From Bacteroides sp. (GTDB lineage: Bacteria > Bacteroidota > Bacteroidia > Bacteroidales > Bacteroidaceae), in contig SUXX01000008.1 of the NCBI GenBank assembly GCA_015060735.1, positions 1-64,000 on the forward strand: a stretch of 64,000 nucleotides of DNA, given 5' to 3'. The notes beneath the pieces are model-generated. The model was not told the origin of the DNA. It saw only the letters and a list, made by a program, of their open reading frames with translations, and did not search any database. Below, piece after piece: positions 1 through 8,555 of this stretch (the first letter of the stretch is position 1; each line of letters opens with the position of its first letter). The translations under genes and the position numbers were made by a program.

Positions 1-1882
1 CTAAATTGATGCCACCGAATCGCATGGCTGCACTAACCACACCCATCAATGCACCACCGGCAATGAATCCGGATGCAAGGAGGGTACCCTTTTCGCCACG
101 TTCGTTGTTAATCTTTTCGTCCTTGCTACGGGTTGTAACGTACCAATTAATGGCTCCACCTACCAATAATGGCAAGTTAAGTTCCAACGGAATGAACATA
201 CCTAGAGCAAAGGCAAGAGCAGGTATATTAAAATAGGTGAGTACAAGAGCAAGTACAGCACCGATACCATAGAGCAACCAAGGAGCACCCACGCCGTTCA
301 TCAACGGGTCAATCACTGCTGCCATGGCATTGGCTTGAGGTGCAGCCAACGCACCGCTGGTAAAACCGTAAGTCTTGTTGAGAATCATGATAACACCACC
401 TACGGTAGCAGCAGAAACAAGTGTGCCAAGGAATTTCCAGGTCTGTTGCTTGGCAGGGGTTGTTCCGAGCCAATAACCAATCTTCAAGTCGGTGATGAAA
501 CCACCAGCCATAGAGAGTGCGGTACAAACCACACCACCCATCACGAGGGCAGCTACCATGCCGGTTGCACCTTTTAAGCCTACGGCTACCATCACTACAG
601 AAGCAAGAATCAAGGTCATCAGTGTCATGCCTGAAACAGGATTGGTTCCTACAATGGCAATGGCATTGGCTGCCACGGTAGTAAACAGGAACGAAATTCC
701 GGCTACTAGAATTATGGCCACAATGCTATGAAGCCAGTTGCCATGCATTACATCGGTCAAGAAGAAAAGGAATGTAAGCAAAAGTGTGAAGATAGAGCCA
801 AAAGCGATAAACTTCATGGAAAGATCTTTCTGCGTACGTTTCACTTGTGTATCGACTTTCTTTCCACCCATTTCTTTACCAGCCAAACTTACAGCACTCT
901 TGATGATGCCCCAAGAGCGGAAGATACCGATAATACCGGCCATGGCGATACCACCGATACCGATGCTCTTGGCATATTCCTTGAAAATGGTTTCGGGTGC
1001 CATCTCACCGATGGTTTCGTTAATGGCTGGGTTCCATGCATTCAGCAGCTGGTCGCCAAAGAAGAGGTTCATGCCTGGCACAATAAGGAGCCATACGGCC
1101 AACGAACCGGCACAGATGATGGCAGCATACTTCAAACCAATAATGTAACCCAAACCGAGCACAGCAGCTCCGGTATTGATTTTAAGAACTACTTTAGCTT
1201 TGTCGGCTAAAAGTTCGCCCCATCCGCATACGCGTGTGGTAAAGTTTTCATTCCACCAACCAAAAGTTGCTACGATGAAGTCGTATAAACCGCCTACCAA
1301 ACCGGCAATGAGCAGAGGTTTTGCCTGGCTGCCACCTTTTTCGCCGGACACCAAAACTTGTGTACTGGCAGTAGCTTCGGGAAATGGATATTCGCCATGT
1401 TTGTCGCTTACAAAATATTTGCGGAATGGAATAAGGAAAAGAATCCCTAGAATACCACCCAACAATGAACTGATGAACATCTGCATGAAATCGACAGTCA
1501 TTTCAGGGTACTTGTCTTGCAAGATATAGAGGGCAGGGAGTGTGAAGATGGCACCGGCAACAATTACGCCCGAGCAGGCACCGATAGACTGGATGATGAC
1601 ATTTTCACCCAGAGCCCCTTTACGCTTGGCGGCACTTGATACGCCGACAGCAATGATGGCTATGGGGATGGCTGCTTCAAATACTTGGCCCACCTTCAAG
1701 CCCAGATAGGCTGCTGCTGCCGAGAAGAGGATGGCCATGGCAATCCCCCAGGACACGGACCATAGATTGACTTCGGGGTATTCTTTGTCGGGTGACATCA
1801 ACGGATGATATTCTTCACCCGATTTCAATGGACGGAACGCATTTTCAGGAAGGCCCGTCGGCTTTTCATTTTCTGTTTTCAT
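1..1882 (-). CDS. OPT family oligopeptide transporter (3' end outside window)
   Basis: An integral membrane protein of the oligopeptide transporter (OPT) family, which imports small peptides or metal chelates with cations. The start codon is at 1882 and 627 codons are visible before the window edge, so only the last residues are missing. The N-terminus reads MKTENEKPTGLPENAF, is hydrophilic, and is followed by many hydrophobic Gly/Ala-rich segments. Family-like sections include the early AAAYLGLKVGQVFEAAIP stretch and the repeated GxxGxxGG helices. A TAnnTTTG element lies 34 bp upstream of the start. The specific substrate cannot be told from sequence. The family call is firm from overall similarity to bacterial OPT proteins. 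Confidence 0.93.
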   Translation of the reverse strand, partial: MKTENEKPTGLPENAFRPLKSGEEYHPLMSPDKEYPEVNLWSVSWGIAMAILFSAAAAYLGLKVGQVFEAAIPIAIIAVGVSSAAKRKGALGENVIIQSIGACSGVIVAGAIFTLPALYILQDKYPEMTVDFMQMFISSLLGGILGILFLIPFRKYFVSDKHGEYPFPEATASTQVLVSGEKGGSQAKPLLIAGLVGGLYDFIVATFGWWNENFTTRVCGWGELLADKAKVVLKINTGAAVLGLGYIIGLKYAAIICAGSLAVWLLIVPGMNLFFGDQLLNAWNPAINETIGEMAPETIFKEYAKSIGIGGIAMAGIIGIFRSWGIIKSAVSLAGKEMGGKKVDTQVKRTQKDLSMKFIAFGSIFTLLLTFLFFLTDVMHGNWLHSIVAIILVAGISFLFTTVAANAIAIVGTNPVSGMTLMTLILASVVMVAVGLKGATGMVAALVMGGVVCTALSMAGGFITDLKIGYWLGTTPAKQQTWKFLGTLVSAATVGGVIMILNKTYGFTSGALAAPQANAMAAVIDPLMNGVGAPWLLYGIGAVLALVLTYFNIPALAFALGMFIPLELNLPLLVGGAINWYVTTRSKDEKINNERGEKGTLLASGFIAGGALMGVVSAAMRFGGINL

Positions 1883-1915
1883 AGTTGAAATTTTAGATTA
1901 TTCTTTCTTTTGTCC

Positions 1916-1923
1916 CAAAAATA
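1916..1923 (-). promoter_or_regulatory. -7 promoter element of the OPT transporter gene
   Basis: Read on the minus strand this is TATTTTTG, matching the Bacteroidetes -7 consensus TAnnTTTG. Transcription would start near 1910 and leave a leader of about 28 nt. No convincing -33 TTTG box is seen. Confidence 0.55.
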
Positions 1924-1974
1924 ATCAAAAAAAACAGAAATCATGGATAAACCAGAAGAATAATGTAGGGAATA

Positions 1975-2140
1975 AAAAAAGAAGAGGCTGTTTCATAATG
2001 CAGAATCGCTATCAAAATGTAGTGTCATTCTGAACGTAGTGAAGAATCTGGATACATAAAGCGGATGCATACAGATCCTTCGCGATGTTCAGGATGACAC
2101 TTTGGTGGGAAAATTCTATTTTGATACAGCCCCTTCTTTT
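1975..2140. repeat. Intergenic long imperfect palindrome containing dispersed repeat copy 1
   Basis: The core, 2021-2101, has arms TGTCATTCTGAACG and TGTTCAGGATGACA. It belongs to the dispersed palindrome also found near 8.45, 10.45, 11.09, 12.72, 30.59 and 54.99 kb. Outside the core, AGAAGAGGCTGTTTCA pairs imperfectly with TGATACAGCCCCTTCT, so the whole segment folds as one hairpin of about 165 nt. It lies downstream of nothing on the plus strand and upstream of the OPT gene promoter. It could also terminate read-through from the DUF1573 side. Confidence 0.75.
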
Positions 2141-2156
2141 GGATATAAAATGTCAA

Positions 2157-2549
2157 TTAATTACTTCCTAGCATCTCACCTTCTACATACAGGCGGACAA
2201 TTTCTTGTTTGGCATTAGTGCGGAGGGTAATAGACTTTCTGAAGTGTCCGGGGAATTTACCTTCACCATCATAGGTCACAATGATTTCTCCACTTTCTCC
2301 CGGTTTGATAGGTTCTTTGGGATATTGCGGAACAGTACATCCACAAGAAGCTATGGCTTGATGAATAACCAACAGCTTATCACCGGTATTAGTAAACTTG
2401 AATGTACAAGTAACCTTGGAATTAGATTCAGTAAAAGTTCCAAAATCATGGGAGGTCTTTTCAAACTTGATTTCAGCTCCTTCAGGTTGTGCTGCGAAAA
2501 CCGACCAACTGAAAACCATTAATATGGCTGATAAAATGTATCTTTTCAT
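2157..2549 (-). CDS. DUF1573 domain exported protein
   Basis: A 130-residue protein with a signal peptide (MKRYILSAILMVFSWSVFA) and then a single DUF1573 domain, an immunoglobulin-like beta sandwich. Family hallmarks are visible: HDFGTF near the start, TFKFTNTGD, and the CGCTVPQYP motif followed by KPGESGEI. The protein is probably periplasmic or surface exposed. Its biochemical role is unknown. An ATG nine codons further upstream is possible, but the chosen start places the signal peptide at the N-terminus and lies 25 bp from a promoter-like TATATTTG. Confidence 0.9.
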   Translation of the reverse strand: MKRYILSAILMVFSWSVFAAQPEGAEIKFEKTSHDFGTFTESNSKVTCTFKFTNTGDKLLVIHQAIASCGCTVPQYPKEPIKPGESGEIIVTYDGEGKFPGHFRKSITLRTNAKQEIVRLYVEGEMLGSN

Positions 2550-2573
2550 AATCGTTTTATAATTTTTCGGATG

Positions 2574-2581
2574 CAAATATA
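2574..2581 (-). promoter_or_regulatory. -7 promoter element of the DUF1573 gene
   Basis: TATATTTG on the minus strand fits TAnnTTTG. The predicted transcript start near 2568 argues for the ATG at 2549 rather than the one at 2576. The -33 region is weak. Confidence 0.5.
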
Positions 2582-2620
2582 TAACAATAATTTCTTCCTA
2601 AGTCCATAAGGAATAGATTT

Positions 2621-4168
2621 TTAACGATTTTTCATCAGGCAATAGGCATAATGGGCTGCTGCATCGTTTCCGCCTTCCTGGTACAGTCCCGGTCGAGAAA
2701 TGCGATCCCAGCGTACCAGAGCTTTTACATCCCTTTGTCTGACTCCATTCATGTGGATAGGGTTCCAGTTCTTGCCATCAGCACTCCACGCGAAAGAGCA
2801 GTTCTTGCCATCGGTCACCTCCATCCGTAAGTGGGTGTTGACTGAGCGTACACGCTCTCTATACAAGACGGTTTCCTTGCCGTTCTGTATTTGTTTGACT
2901 AGCAGTTGGTTGCCCATACGACCCAGGGTGATGAGGTTTTCATGGTCGCCATAGAGCACGATGCCCTTCCATTGGTCGTTGTGGTTGATAACGGCTGTCT
3001 CGAGGCTATAGTTGCTGGAACTGGGTCGCAAGCAGAGGGCAGCACCGGTTTGGGTTCCTTCTTTAGGAGTATTGCTCAACGAGAGGTAGCCTGAACCTAA
3101 AGTTGTTTTTACCTCCGAATACGGATAATTCCAAGTCCATTCGTGACGTAATTTGCCACATGAGAAGTCATCATAAAAGTCCTGAATAGGTTTCTGAACG
3201 GTTCCGGCCAGTGGCATGGGTTGCGAAAGAGCAGCATGTTCGCCCGTAACAAAGTGGGGCCATCCGTCTTCGCCCATCTTCATCTCAAGCAGGAAGGGCT
3301 GGCGTCCACGATAAAATCCGGCACCCGACAGATAGGCATGGCAAAGGAAATACATCCGTCCCTCGGGGGTGGTAGCAAATGTACCATGTCCGATGGACAT
3401 AACATCCTGACTTCCGTGCAGGATGGGGTTGGCAGTATATTTTTCGTAAGGCCCCTTCAGACTCTTCGAACGAGCTACGGATACAGCATAATCGCTATTG
3501 GGCCCGCAGCATCCCTTGATGGAATAAATAAGGTAATAATATCCGTTATGCTTGAACCAGTGCTGGCCTTCCAGTCCCTGATGTTCATCATCACGTATCA
3601 GGCTGAAAGGCTCGCCATCTAGCCGCAATCCGTCGGCTGAAAGTTGACAGGCCAACAATTCGATGGGACGGTCGTCCAAACCATAGGCCTTCCAACTGAT
3701 GTAGAGTTTGCCCTTATCCTCGAGGATGAAGGCATCGATGGCTTCTTTCCCGAACTCAACTATCGGACCATGATCCTTGAAGGGGCCGGTGGGCTTGTCG
3801 GCCACGGCTACACCTACACACGAGATGTTATCAGAAGCCTTTCGGGCGGTATAATAAACGTAGTATTTTCCTTTATAAGCAAACCATTCGGGAGCCCAAA
3901 AGGAATTCTTTATCCAAGCGGGCTTTTCTTCAAACACATGGCCGGTTTGTTTCCAGTTGACCAAGTCGGTAGAATGGAAAATGGGGTAGTGGGGTGCCCA
4001 TTCAGAAGAGGTTCCTGTGGCATAATAATCATTTCCTACGCGGATAAGAGAAGGGTCGGCCACATCGCTCGGAATGACAGGGTTGGTAAAGTATGCGTTT
4101 TCCTGGGCTTGCATGGATAGGCCTGTACTCATTACCAGTAGGGAAAGAAGTAGTTTCTTCATGTTCAT
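2621..4168 (-). CDS. Exported glycoside hydrolase family 43 protein with C-terminal beta-sandwich
   Basis: A 515-residue secreted enzyme of GH43, the family of beta-xylosidases, alpha-L-arabinofuranosidases and related enzymes. A signal peptide (MKKLLLSLLVMSTGLSMQAQ) is followed by a five-bladed propeller domain. The expected acidic residues are visible: the Asp of VADPSLI (base), the Asp of IDAFILED (pKa modulator) and the Glu of LEGQHWF (acid). Residues from about 330 resemble the concanavalin-like C-terminal domain found in many GH43 proteins. It is the last gene of the rel-dgkA-GH43 run, 20 bp after dgkA. The reading frame stays open far upstream, but that extension overlaps dgkA and is not coding. 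The exact sugar specificity is not assignable. Confidence 0.92.
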   Translation of the reverse strand: MNMKKLLLSLLVMSTGLSMQAQENAYFTNPVIPSDVADPSLIRVGNDYYATGTSSEWAPHYPIFHSTDLVNWKQTGHVFEEKPAWIKNSFWAPEWFAYKGKYYVYYTARKASDNISCVGVAVADKPTGPFKDHGPIVEFGKEAIDAFILEDKGKLYISWKAYGLDDRPIELLACQLSADGLRLDGEPFSLIRDDEHQGLEGQHWFKHNGYYYLIYSIKGCCGPNSDYAVSVARSKSLKGPYEKYTANPILHGSQDVMSIGHGTFATTPEGRMYFLCHAYLSGAGFYRGRQPFLLEMKMGEDGWPHFVTGEHAALSQPMPLAGTVQKPIQDFYDDFSCGKLRHEWTWNYPYSEVKTTLGSGYLSLSNTPKEGTQTGAALCLRPSSSNYSLETAVINHNDQWKGIVLYGDHENLITLGRMGNQLLVKQIQNGKETVLYRERVRSVNTHLRMEVTDGKNCSFAWSADGKNWNPIHMNGVRQRDVKALVRWDRISRPGLYQEGGNDAAAHYAYCLMKNR

Positions 4169-4188
4169 ATCATTGGGTTTAGTTTCAT

Positions 4189-4545
4189 TCAAAAGATATA
4201 AGGCAGGAAAATGATGCCACCAATTAGTGCAGCTGCAATGGCACAGATAAGCACGGCTCCAGCAGCTACATCTTTCACGTCGCCCGCAATGGGATGGTAG
4301 TCGGGTGAAACCAGATTGACCAACCGCTCGATGGCGGTATTGAAGGCTTCGGCAGCCAGTACCATACCAAAACAAAGCAACACGATGCACCATTCCGTTT
4401 GGGTAATGCCGTAGTAAAGTCCGGCCATTGTAACTACCACAATGGCAGTACAATGTATCCATGCGTTATGTTCTTGCTTCAACAAACTGCCTATGCCTTT
4501 GAAGGCATAAACAAAGCTTTTCAAGCGTTTTTTCAGTTCATTCAT
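4189..4545 (-). CDS. dgkA: Diacylglycerol kinase family protein
   Basis: A small integral membrane kinase of 118 residues in the DgkA/UndK family, which phosphorylates diacylglycerol or undecaprenol in the cytoplasmic membrane and recycles lipid carriers. The family signature is clear: an amphipathic N-terminus, the catalytic EAFNTAIERLVNLV motif and the DVKDVAAGAVL motif, spread over three membrane helices. It starts 3 bp after rel ends and is followed by the GH43 gene, so it is most likely co-transcribed with rel. In Gram-positive bacteria the homologue prefers undecaprenol. Which substrate applies here is not visible. Confidence 0.93.
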   Translation of the reverse strand: MNELKKRLKSFVYAFKGIGSLLKQEHNAWIHCTAIVVVTMAGLYYGITQTEWCIVLLCFGMVLAAEAFNTAIERLVNLVSPDYHPIAGDVKDVAAGAVLICAIAAALIGGIIFLPYIF

Positions 4546-4548
4546 AAA

Positions 4549-6762
4549 TTATCCTCGGCTTACTTGTTTCACTCCTTTGACGGTTCTCAGCTTTTTAATT
4601 AATGTTTCCAGTTTGGCTGTATCATCCACCATCACGGTCAACATCCCCGAGAACAATCCGTCATCAGAACTGATGTTAATAGAACGGAGTAGAATCCCCG
4701 TCTCCTTATTAATAATAGAAGAGATGTTGGTTACAATGCCGATGTCATCATGTCCGATAACTTTCAAGGTAATCGGATATTGTTTACCAATGCTTTTTCC
4801 GGCCCATTTGGCTTTTACGATTCGATAACCAAAGCGAGCCTTCATTTCATGAGCATTGGGACAATCTTCACGATGAATCTTAATGCCACCACTGATAGTA
4901 ACAAATCCAAAAACTTCGTCACCATAAATCGGGTTGCAGCATTTGGCTAGTTTGAAGTCCAATCCTTTCAAATTCTGGTCAATAACCAACACATCGTCTT
5001 TATATGTCTTGTCGTCTACCGGGGTTTGGATGCTGTAACCTTCTGCACTTCGATAAAGTACTTCTTCGCGACTTTCCGTTTCCTTGTTCTTCAATTCAAT
5101 GAATTTATCAAGAATCTGATTGGCATCCAATTTTTCGTTCGCAATGTCTTGATAGAAGTTGGTTACTGTCTTATAACCCAATTTCTTGATAAGACGCATC
5201 ATGATGGATTCGTCATAATCCACCTTGCGGTTCTTGAATTTTCGTTCAATGGTCTCTTTGGCGAATTGGGTCTGACGTGCCTCGATTTCTTTCAAGGCCT
5301 GACGGATTTTAGTGCGTGCCTTCGATGTTGTGACAATATTCAGCCAGTCTCGTTTAGGAGTTTGGGTACTCGATGTCATGATTTCCACCTGGTCACCGCT
5401 GTTCAATTTCTGGCGAAGCTGAACATTTTTTCCGTTTACTTTGGCTCCAATACATTTACAGCCCAGCTTGGTGTGGATGCTGAAAGCAAAATCGAGTACG
5501 GTTGCACCTTTGGCCAATTTAAAAAGGTCACCTTTCGGGGTGAAGACAAATACTTCGTCTTCATAAAGTTCCAACTTAAATTGGTCCATTACTTCCAAAT
5601 CACTGCCGGCATGTTCCAATGCTTCGCGGATAGTGGTCAACCATTCGTCTAATCCGCTTTCGCCTTTCACTCCTTTGTATCTCCAGTGAGCGGCAAACCC
5701 TCGTTCTGCAATATCGTCCATTCGTTCAGTCCGAATCTGTACTTCCACCCATTTACCTTCAGGACCCATCACTGTGGTATGCAACGATTCGTAGCCGTTG
5801 CTTTTCGGTACACTCAGCCAGTCACGGAGTCGTTTTGGATTAGGCATGTACATGTCGGACACGATGGAGTAGACTTGCCAACATTCTTGCTTCTCCTTTT
5901 CATATTCCGAGTCCAAAATGATGCGGATGGCAAACAAATCGTATACCCCTTCGAACGGACATTTTTGTTTTTTCATCTTCTGATAGATGGAATGGATGGA
6001 CTTGGTACGTCCCTTCATGTGAAACTTCAATCCGGCATCCTCTAACTTTTTCTGTATAGGTTGGATAAAGGCTGCTATATATCTGTCACGCGAAGCTTTG
6101 GTCTCATTCAGCTTTTCTTTGATATGATAGTAAATATCTTTCTCCGTATACTTTAAGGATAAATCTTCCAGTTCAGACTTTAGTTTGTATAGTCCTAACT
6201 TATGAGCGAGAGGAGCATACAGGTAAGCTGCTTCATTGGAAACCTGTTTCCGGGCTTCGTCATTGGGAGAATCCTTGATTTGTCGCATTAAGTTTACACG
6301 GTCAGCAATCATGATGAGAATGACACGCATATCTTCTGCAAAAGAAAGCAACAAGTTACGGAAATTCTCTGATTCAATGGTCGGACTTTTGGTGTAAAGC
6401 TCATTGATTTTCACCAGTCCGCGAATGATGCCAGCTACATCTTCTCCGAATTCGTTCTTGACAAATTCCAGAGTACACAAACCGTGTTTGACCGATTCAT
6501 GTAGCATGATGCTCAGGATTGCAGCTCGTTTCATTCCGATTTCTTCGGCCACAATGACGGCTGTTTGCATATCCTTGATAATCGGATTCATGCCAAAAGC
6601 ATTCCGGGGCAGATTTCCCTGACTGATGAATCGAATCAAATGTTGTTTCAGTTTACGGCAATCGTCCTTTTGAATAGCATCACAGGACAGCTTAAAAAGC
6701 TGCTTATATAGTGTGAAAAGAAGTTCGCGTTCCTGCGTTGTAAAATAAAATCTTTCTTCCAT
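4549..6762 (-). CDS. RelA/SpoT family (p)ppGpp synthetase with degenerate hydrolase domain
   Basis: A 737-residue stringent-response enzyme. Order: HD-type hydrolase domain (about 30-190), RelA_SpoT synthetase domain (about 230-360), TGS domain (FTPKGDLFKLAKGATVLDFAF), a Cys-rich helical part (KCCNPIYGDEV) and a C-terminal ACT domain. In the synthetase, YDLFAIRI and VEVQIRT carry the expected acidic residues. In the hydrolase the metal-binding HD is replaced by HE (IMLHESVKHG) and the usual N-terminal His is not seen, so this copy is probably a synthetase only. The ATG at 6891 is possible. The start at 6762 was chosen because a TACCTTTG promoter element lies 28 bp upstream of it, inside the longer frame. 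It heads the rel-dgkA-GH43 operon. Confidence 0.93.
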   Translation of the reverse strand: MEERFYFTTQERELLFTLYKQLFKLSCDAIQKDDCRKLKQHLIRFISQGNLPRNAFGMNPIIKDMQTAVIVAEEIGMKRAAILSIMLHESVKHGLCTLEFVKNEFGEDVAGIIRGLVKINELYTKSPTIESENFRNLLLSFAEDMRVILIMIADRVNLMRQIKDSPNDEARKQVSNEAAYLYAPLAHKLGLYKLKSELEDLSLKYTEKDIYYHIKEKLNETKASRDRYIAAFIQPIQKKLEDAGLKFHMKGRTKSIHSIYQKMKKQKCPFEGVYDLFAIRIILDSEYEKEKQECWQVYSIVSDMYMPNPKRLRDWLSVPKSNGYESLHTTVMGPEGKWVEVQIRTERMDDIAERGFAAHWRYKGVKGESGLDEWLTTIREALEHAGSDLEVMDQFKLELYEDEVFVFTPKGDLFKLAKGATVLDFAFSIHTKLGCKCIGAKVNGKNVQLRQKLNSGDQVEIMTSSTQTPKRDWLNIVTTSKARTKIRQALKEIEARQTQFAKETIERKFKNRKVDYDESIMMRLIKKLGYKTVTNFYQDIANEKLDANQILDKFIELKNKETESREEVLYRSAEGYSIQTPVDDKTYKDDVLVIDQNLKGLDFKLAKCCNPIYGDEVFGFVTISGGIKIHREDCPNAHEMKARFGYRIVKAKWAGKSIGKQYPITLKVIGHDDIGIVTNISSIINKETGILLRSINISSDDGLFSGMLTVMVDDTAKLETLIKKLRTVKGVKQVSRG

Positions 6763-6789
6763 TTCTTCTACAAATTCAAATCTTTTGCT

Positions 6790-6797
6790 CAAAGGTA
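6790..6797 (-). promoter_or_regulatory. -7 promoter element of the rel operon
   Basis: TACCTTTG on the minus strand matches TAnnTTTG. It lies inside the longer open frame that begins at 6891 and so supports translation from 6762. Confidence 0.5.
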
Positions 6798-6840
6798 CTT
6801 TTTTTCTTTGGTTTTTAATGAGCTTTCTCTCTTTTTTTTG

Positions 6841-6848
6841 TAATTTTG
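6841..6848 (+). promoter_or_regulatory. -7 promoter element of the DUF4301 gene
   Basis: TAATTTTG fits TAnnTTTG. It would start transcription near 6855, with a leader of about 50 nt. The element is divergent from the rel promoter about 45 bp away. Confidence 0.45.
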
Positions 6849-6905
6849 GGCAATTATGCAGATTTTGAAGAAAATTATTAATTATAACCATTAAAATTTA
6901 ATATT

Positions 6906-8423
6906 ATGTTGACAGCTGAAGACAAAGCTTTATTGGAAAAGAAAGGCATTTCAGAAGAAAAAATCGCAGAACAGTTGGCATGCTTCGAAAAAGGTTTCCC
7001 ATTCTTGAAACTGGACGGAGCTGCATCAATCGAAAGAGGTATCCTCGCACCGGCCGAAGCCGATATGCAAGCTTACTTGGAAGCATGGGATGCTTATATG
7101 CAAGGTGAAAAGAATATCGTGAAGTTTGTACCTGCATCGGGTGCTGCTAGCCGTATGTTCAAGAATATGTTCGAATTCTTGGGTGCTGAATACGATGTTC
7201 CTACTACAGACTTTGAAAAGAAATTCTTTGCTAACGTACATAACTTCGCATTCTTTGCTGATTTGAATGCAGCTTGTGAAAAGAATAACGGAAAGGGTAT
7301 CGATGCATTGGTGGCTGAAGGTAACTACAAGGCCGTTGTAGCTAACTTGCTCGAAGCAGCCGGTTTGAACTACGGTGCTCTCCCGAAGGGCTTGCTCAAG
7401 TTCCACAGCTATGAAGACGGTGTACGTACTCCGTTGGAAGAACACTTGGTAGAAGGTGCTCTTTATGCTGCCGGTAAGACTGGTAAGGTTAATGTACACT
7501 TCACTGTTTCTACTGAACACCGCGAATTGTTCAAGGCATTGGTAGAAGAAAAGGTAGCTGCTTATGCTGCTAAGTATGGTGTAGAATACCTCGTTTCATT
7601 CTCTGAACAGAAGCCAAGCACTGATACAGTTGCTGCCGATATGGAAAACAAGCCATTCCGCGATAATGGCAAGTTGTTGTTCCGCCCGGGTGGTCACGGT
7701 GCATTGATTGAAAACTTGAACGACCTCGATGCAGACGTTATCTTCATTAAGAACATTGACAACGTGGTTCCAGACCGTTTGAAGGACGAAACTGTTGCTT
7801 ACAAGAAATTGATTGCCGGTGTATTGGTAACTCTCCAGAAGAAGGCATTCGAATATCTCGAACTTTTGGATACAGCTAAGTACACTCACGAACAATTGGA
7901 AGAAATCATCCGCTTTGTTCAGAACGACCTCTGCTGCCGTAAAGATGACATCAAGGATTTGGAAGATGCCGACTTGGTTATTTACTTGCGTAAGAAGTTG
8001 AATCGTCCGATGCGTGTTTGCGGTATGGTAAAGAATGTAGGTGAACCTGGTGGTGGCCCGTTCTTGGCTTACAATCCGGATGGTACCGTATCTTTGCAGG
8101 TACTCGAAAGTTCACAGATTGACATGAACGATCCTGAAAAGAAGGCAATGTTCGAAAACGGAACTCACTTTAATCCGGTAGATTTGGTTTGTGCAGTTCG
8201 CGACTATAAGGGTAACAAGTTCAACTTGGTGAACTATGTAGATAAGGCTACAGGCTTCATTTCATACAAGTCTAAGAGCGGTAAGGAATTGAAGGCTCTC
8301 GAACTTCCTGGTTTGTGGAATGGTGCAATGAGTGACTGGTCAACTATCTTCGTGGAAGTTCCTCTTGGCACATTCAACCCGGTTAAGACTGTAAACGATT
8401 TGTTGCGTGAACAACACCAATAA
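6906..8423 (+). CDS. DUF4301 family protein
   Basis: A soluble 505-residue protein of the Bacteroidetes DUF4301 family, with no signal peptide or membrane segment. KFVPASGAASRMFK near residue 75 looks like the nucleotide-binding start of nucleotidyltransferases, and FRPGGHGALIENLNDLDAD near residue 255 resembles the later metal and sugar-nucleotide site of such enzymes. A nucleotidyltransferase-like fold is therefore an inference, not a demonstrated activity. Codon use is strongly biased to a few codons (GAA, AAG, GGT, TTG), as in highly expressed genes. It stands alone and is followed by a dispersed repeat. Confidence 0.88.
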   Translation: MLTAEDKALLEKKGISEEKIAEQLACFEKGFPFLKLDGAASIERGILAPAEADMQAYLEAWDAYMQGEKNIVKFVPASGAASRMFKNMFEFLGAEYDVPTTDFEKKFFANVHNFAFFADLNAACEKNNGKGIDALVAEGNYKAVVANLLEAAGLNYGALPKGLLKFHSYEDGVRTPLEEHLVEGALYAAGKTGKVNVHFTVSTEHRELFKALVEEKVAAYAAKYGVEYLVSFSEQKPSTDTVAADMENKPFRDNGKLLFRPGGHGALIENLNDLDADVIFIKNIDNVVPDRLKDETVAYKKLIAGVLVTLQKKAFEYLELLDTAKYTHEQLEEIIRFVQNDLCCRKDDIKDLEDADLVIYLRKKLNRPMRVCGMVKNVGEPGGGPFLAYNPDGTVSLQVLESSQIDMNDPEKKAMFENGTHFNPVDLVCAVRDYKGNKFNLVNYVDKATGFISYKSKSGKELKALELPGLWNGAMSDWSTIFVEVPLGTFNPVKTVNDLLREQHQ

Positions 8424-8444
8424 TATCAGATAAGTTTAAATAAC

Positions 8445-8524
8445 AGGTGTCATTCTGAGCAAAGCGAAGAATCTGAAGACATGACCATTATACATCTAGA
8501 TTCTTTACTTTGTTCAGAATGAAT
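8445..8524. repeat. Dispersed palindromic repeat, copy 2
   Basis: Left arm GTGTCATTCTGAGCAAAGCG and right arm CTTTGTTCAGAATGA flank the internal ATCT...AGAT pair. It lies between DUF4301 and the GH29 gene on the same strand and may terminate DUF4301 transcription. Confidence 0.8.
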
Positions 8525-8555
8525 TTTTTAATTTAAAGCCTCATACTTATTTACT

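Noticed and set aside
728-1529. Plus-strand open frames inside the OPT gene
   Set aside because: They are shadows of the minus-strand transporter, without a promoter or domain pattern.
2621-4462. 613-codon frame beginning far upstream of the GH43 gene
   Set aside because: The first 98 codons overlap dgkA in another frame and are Cys/His/Trp rich, not signal-like. The real signal peptide starts at 4168.
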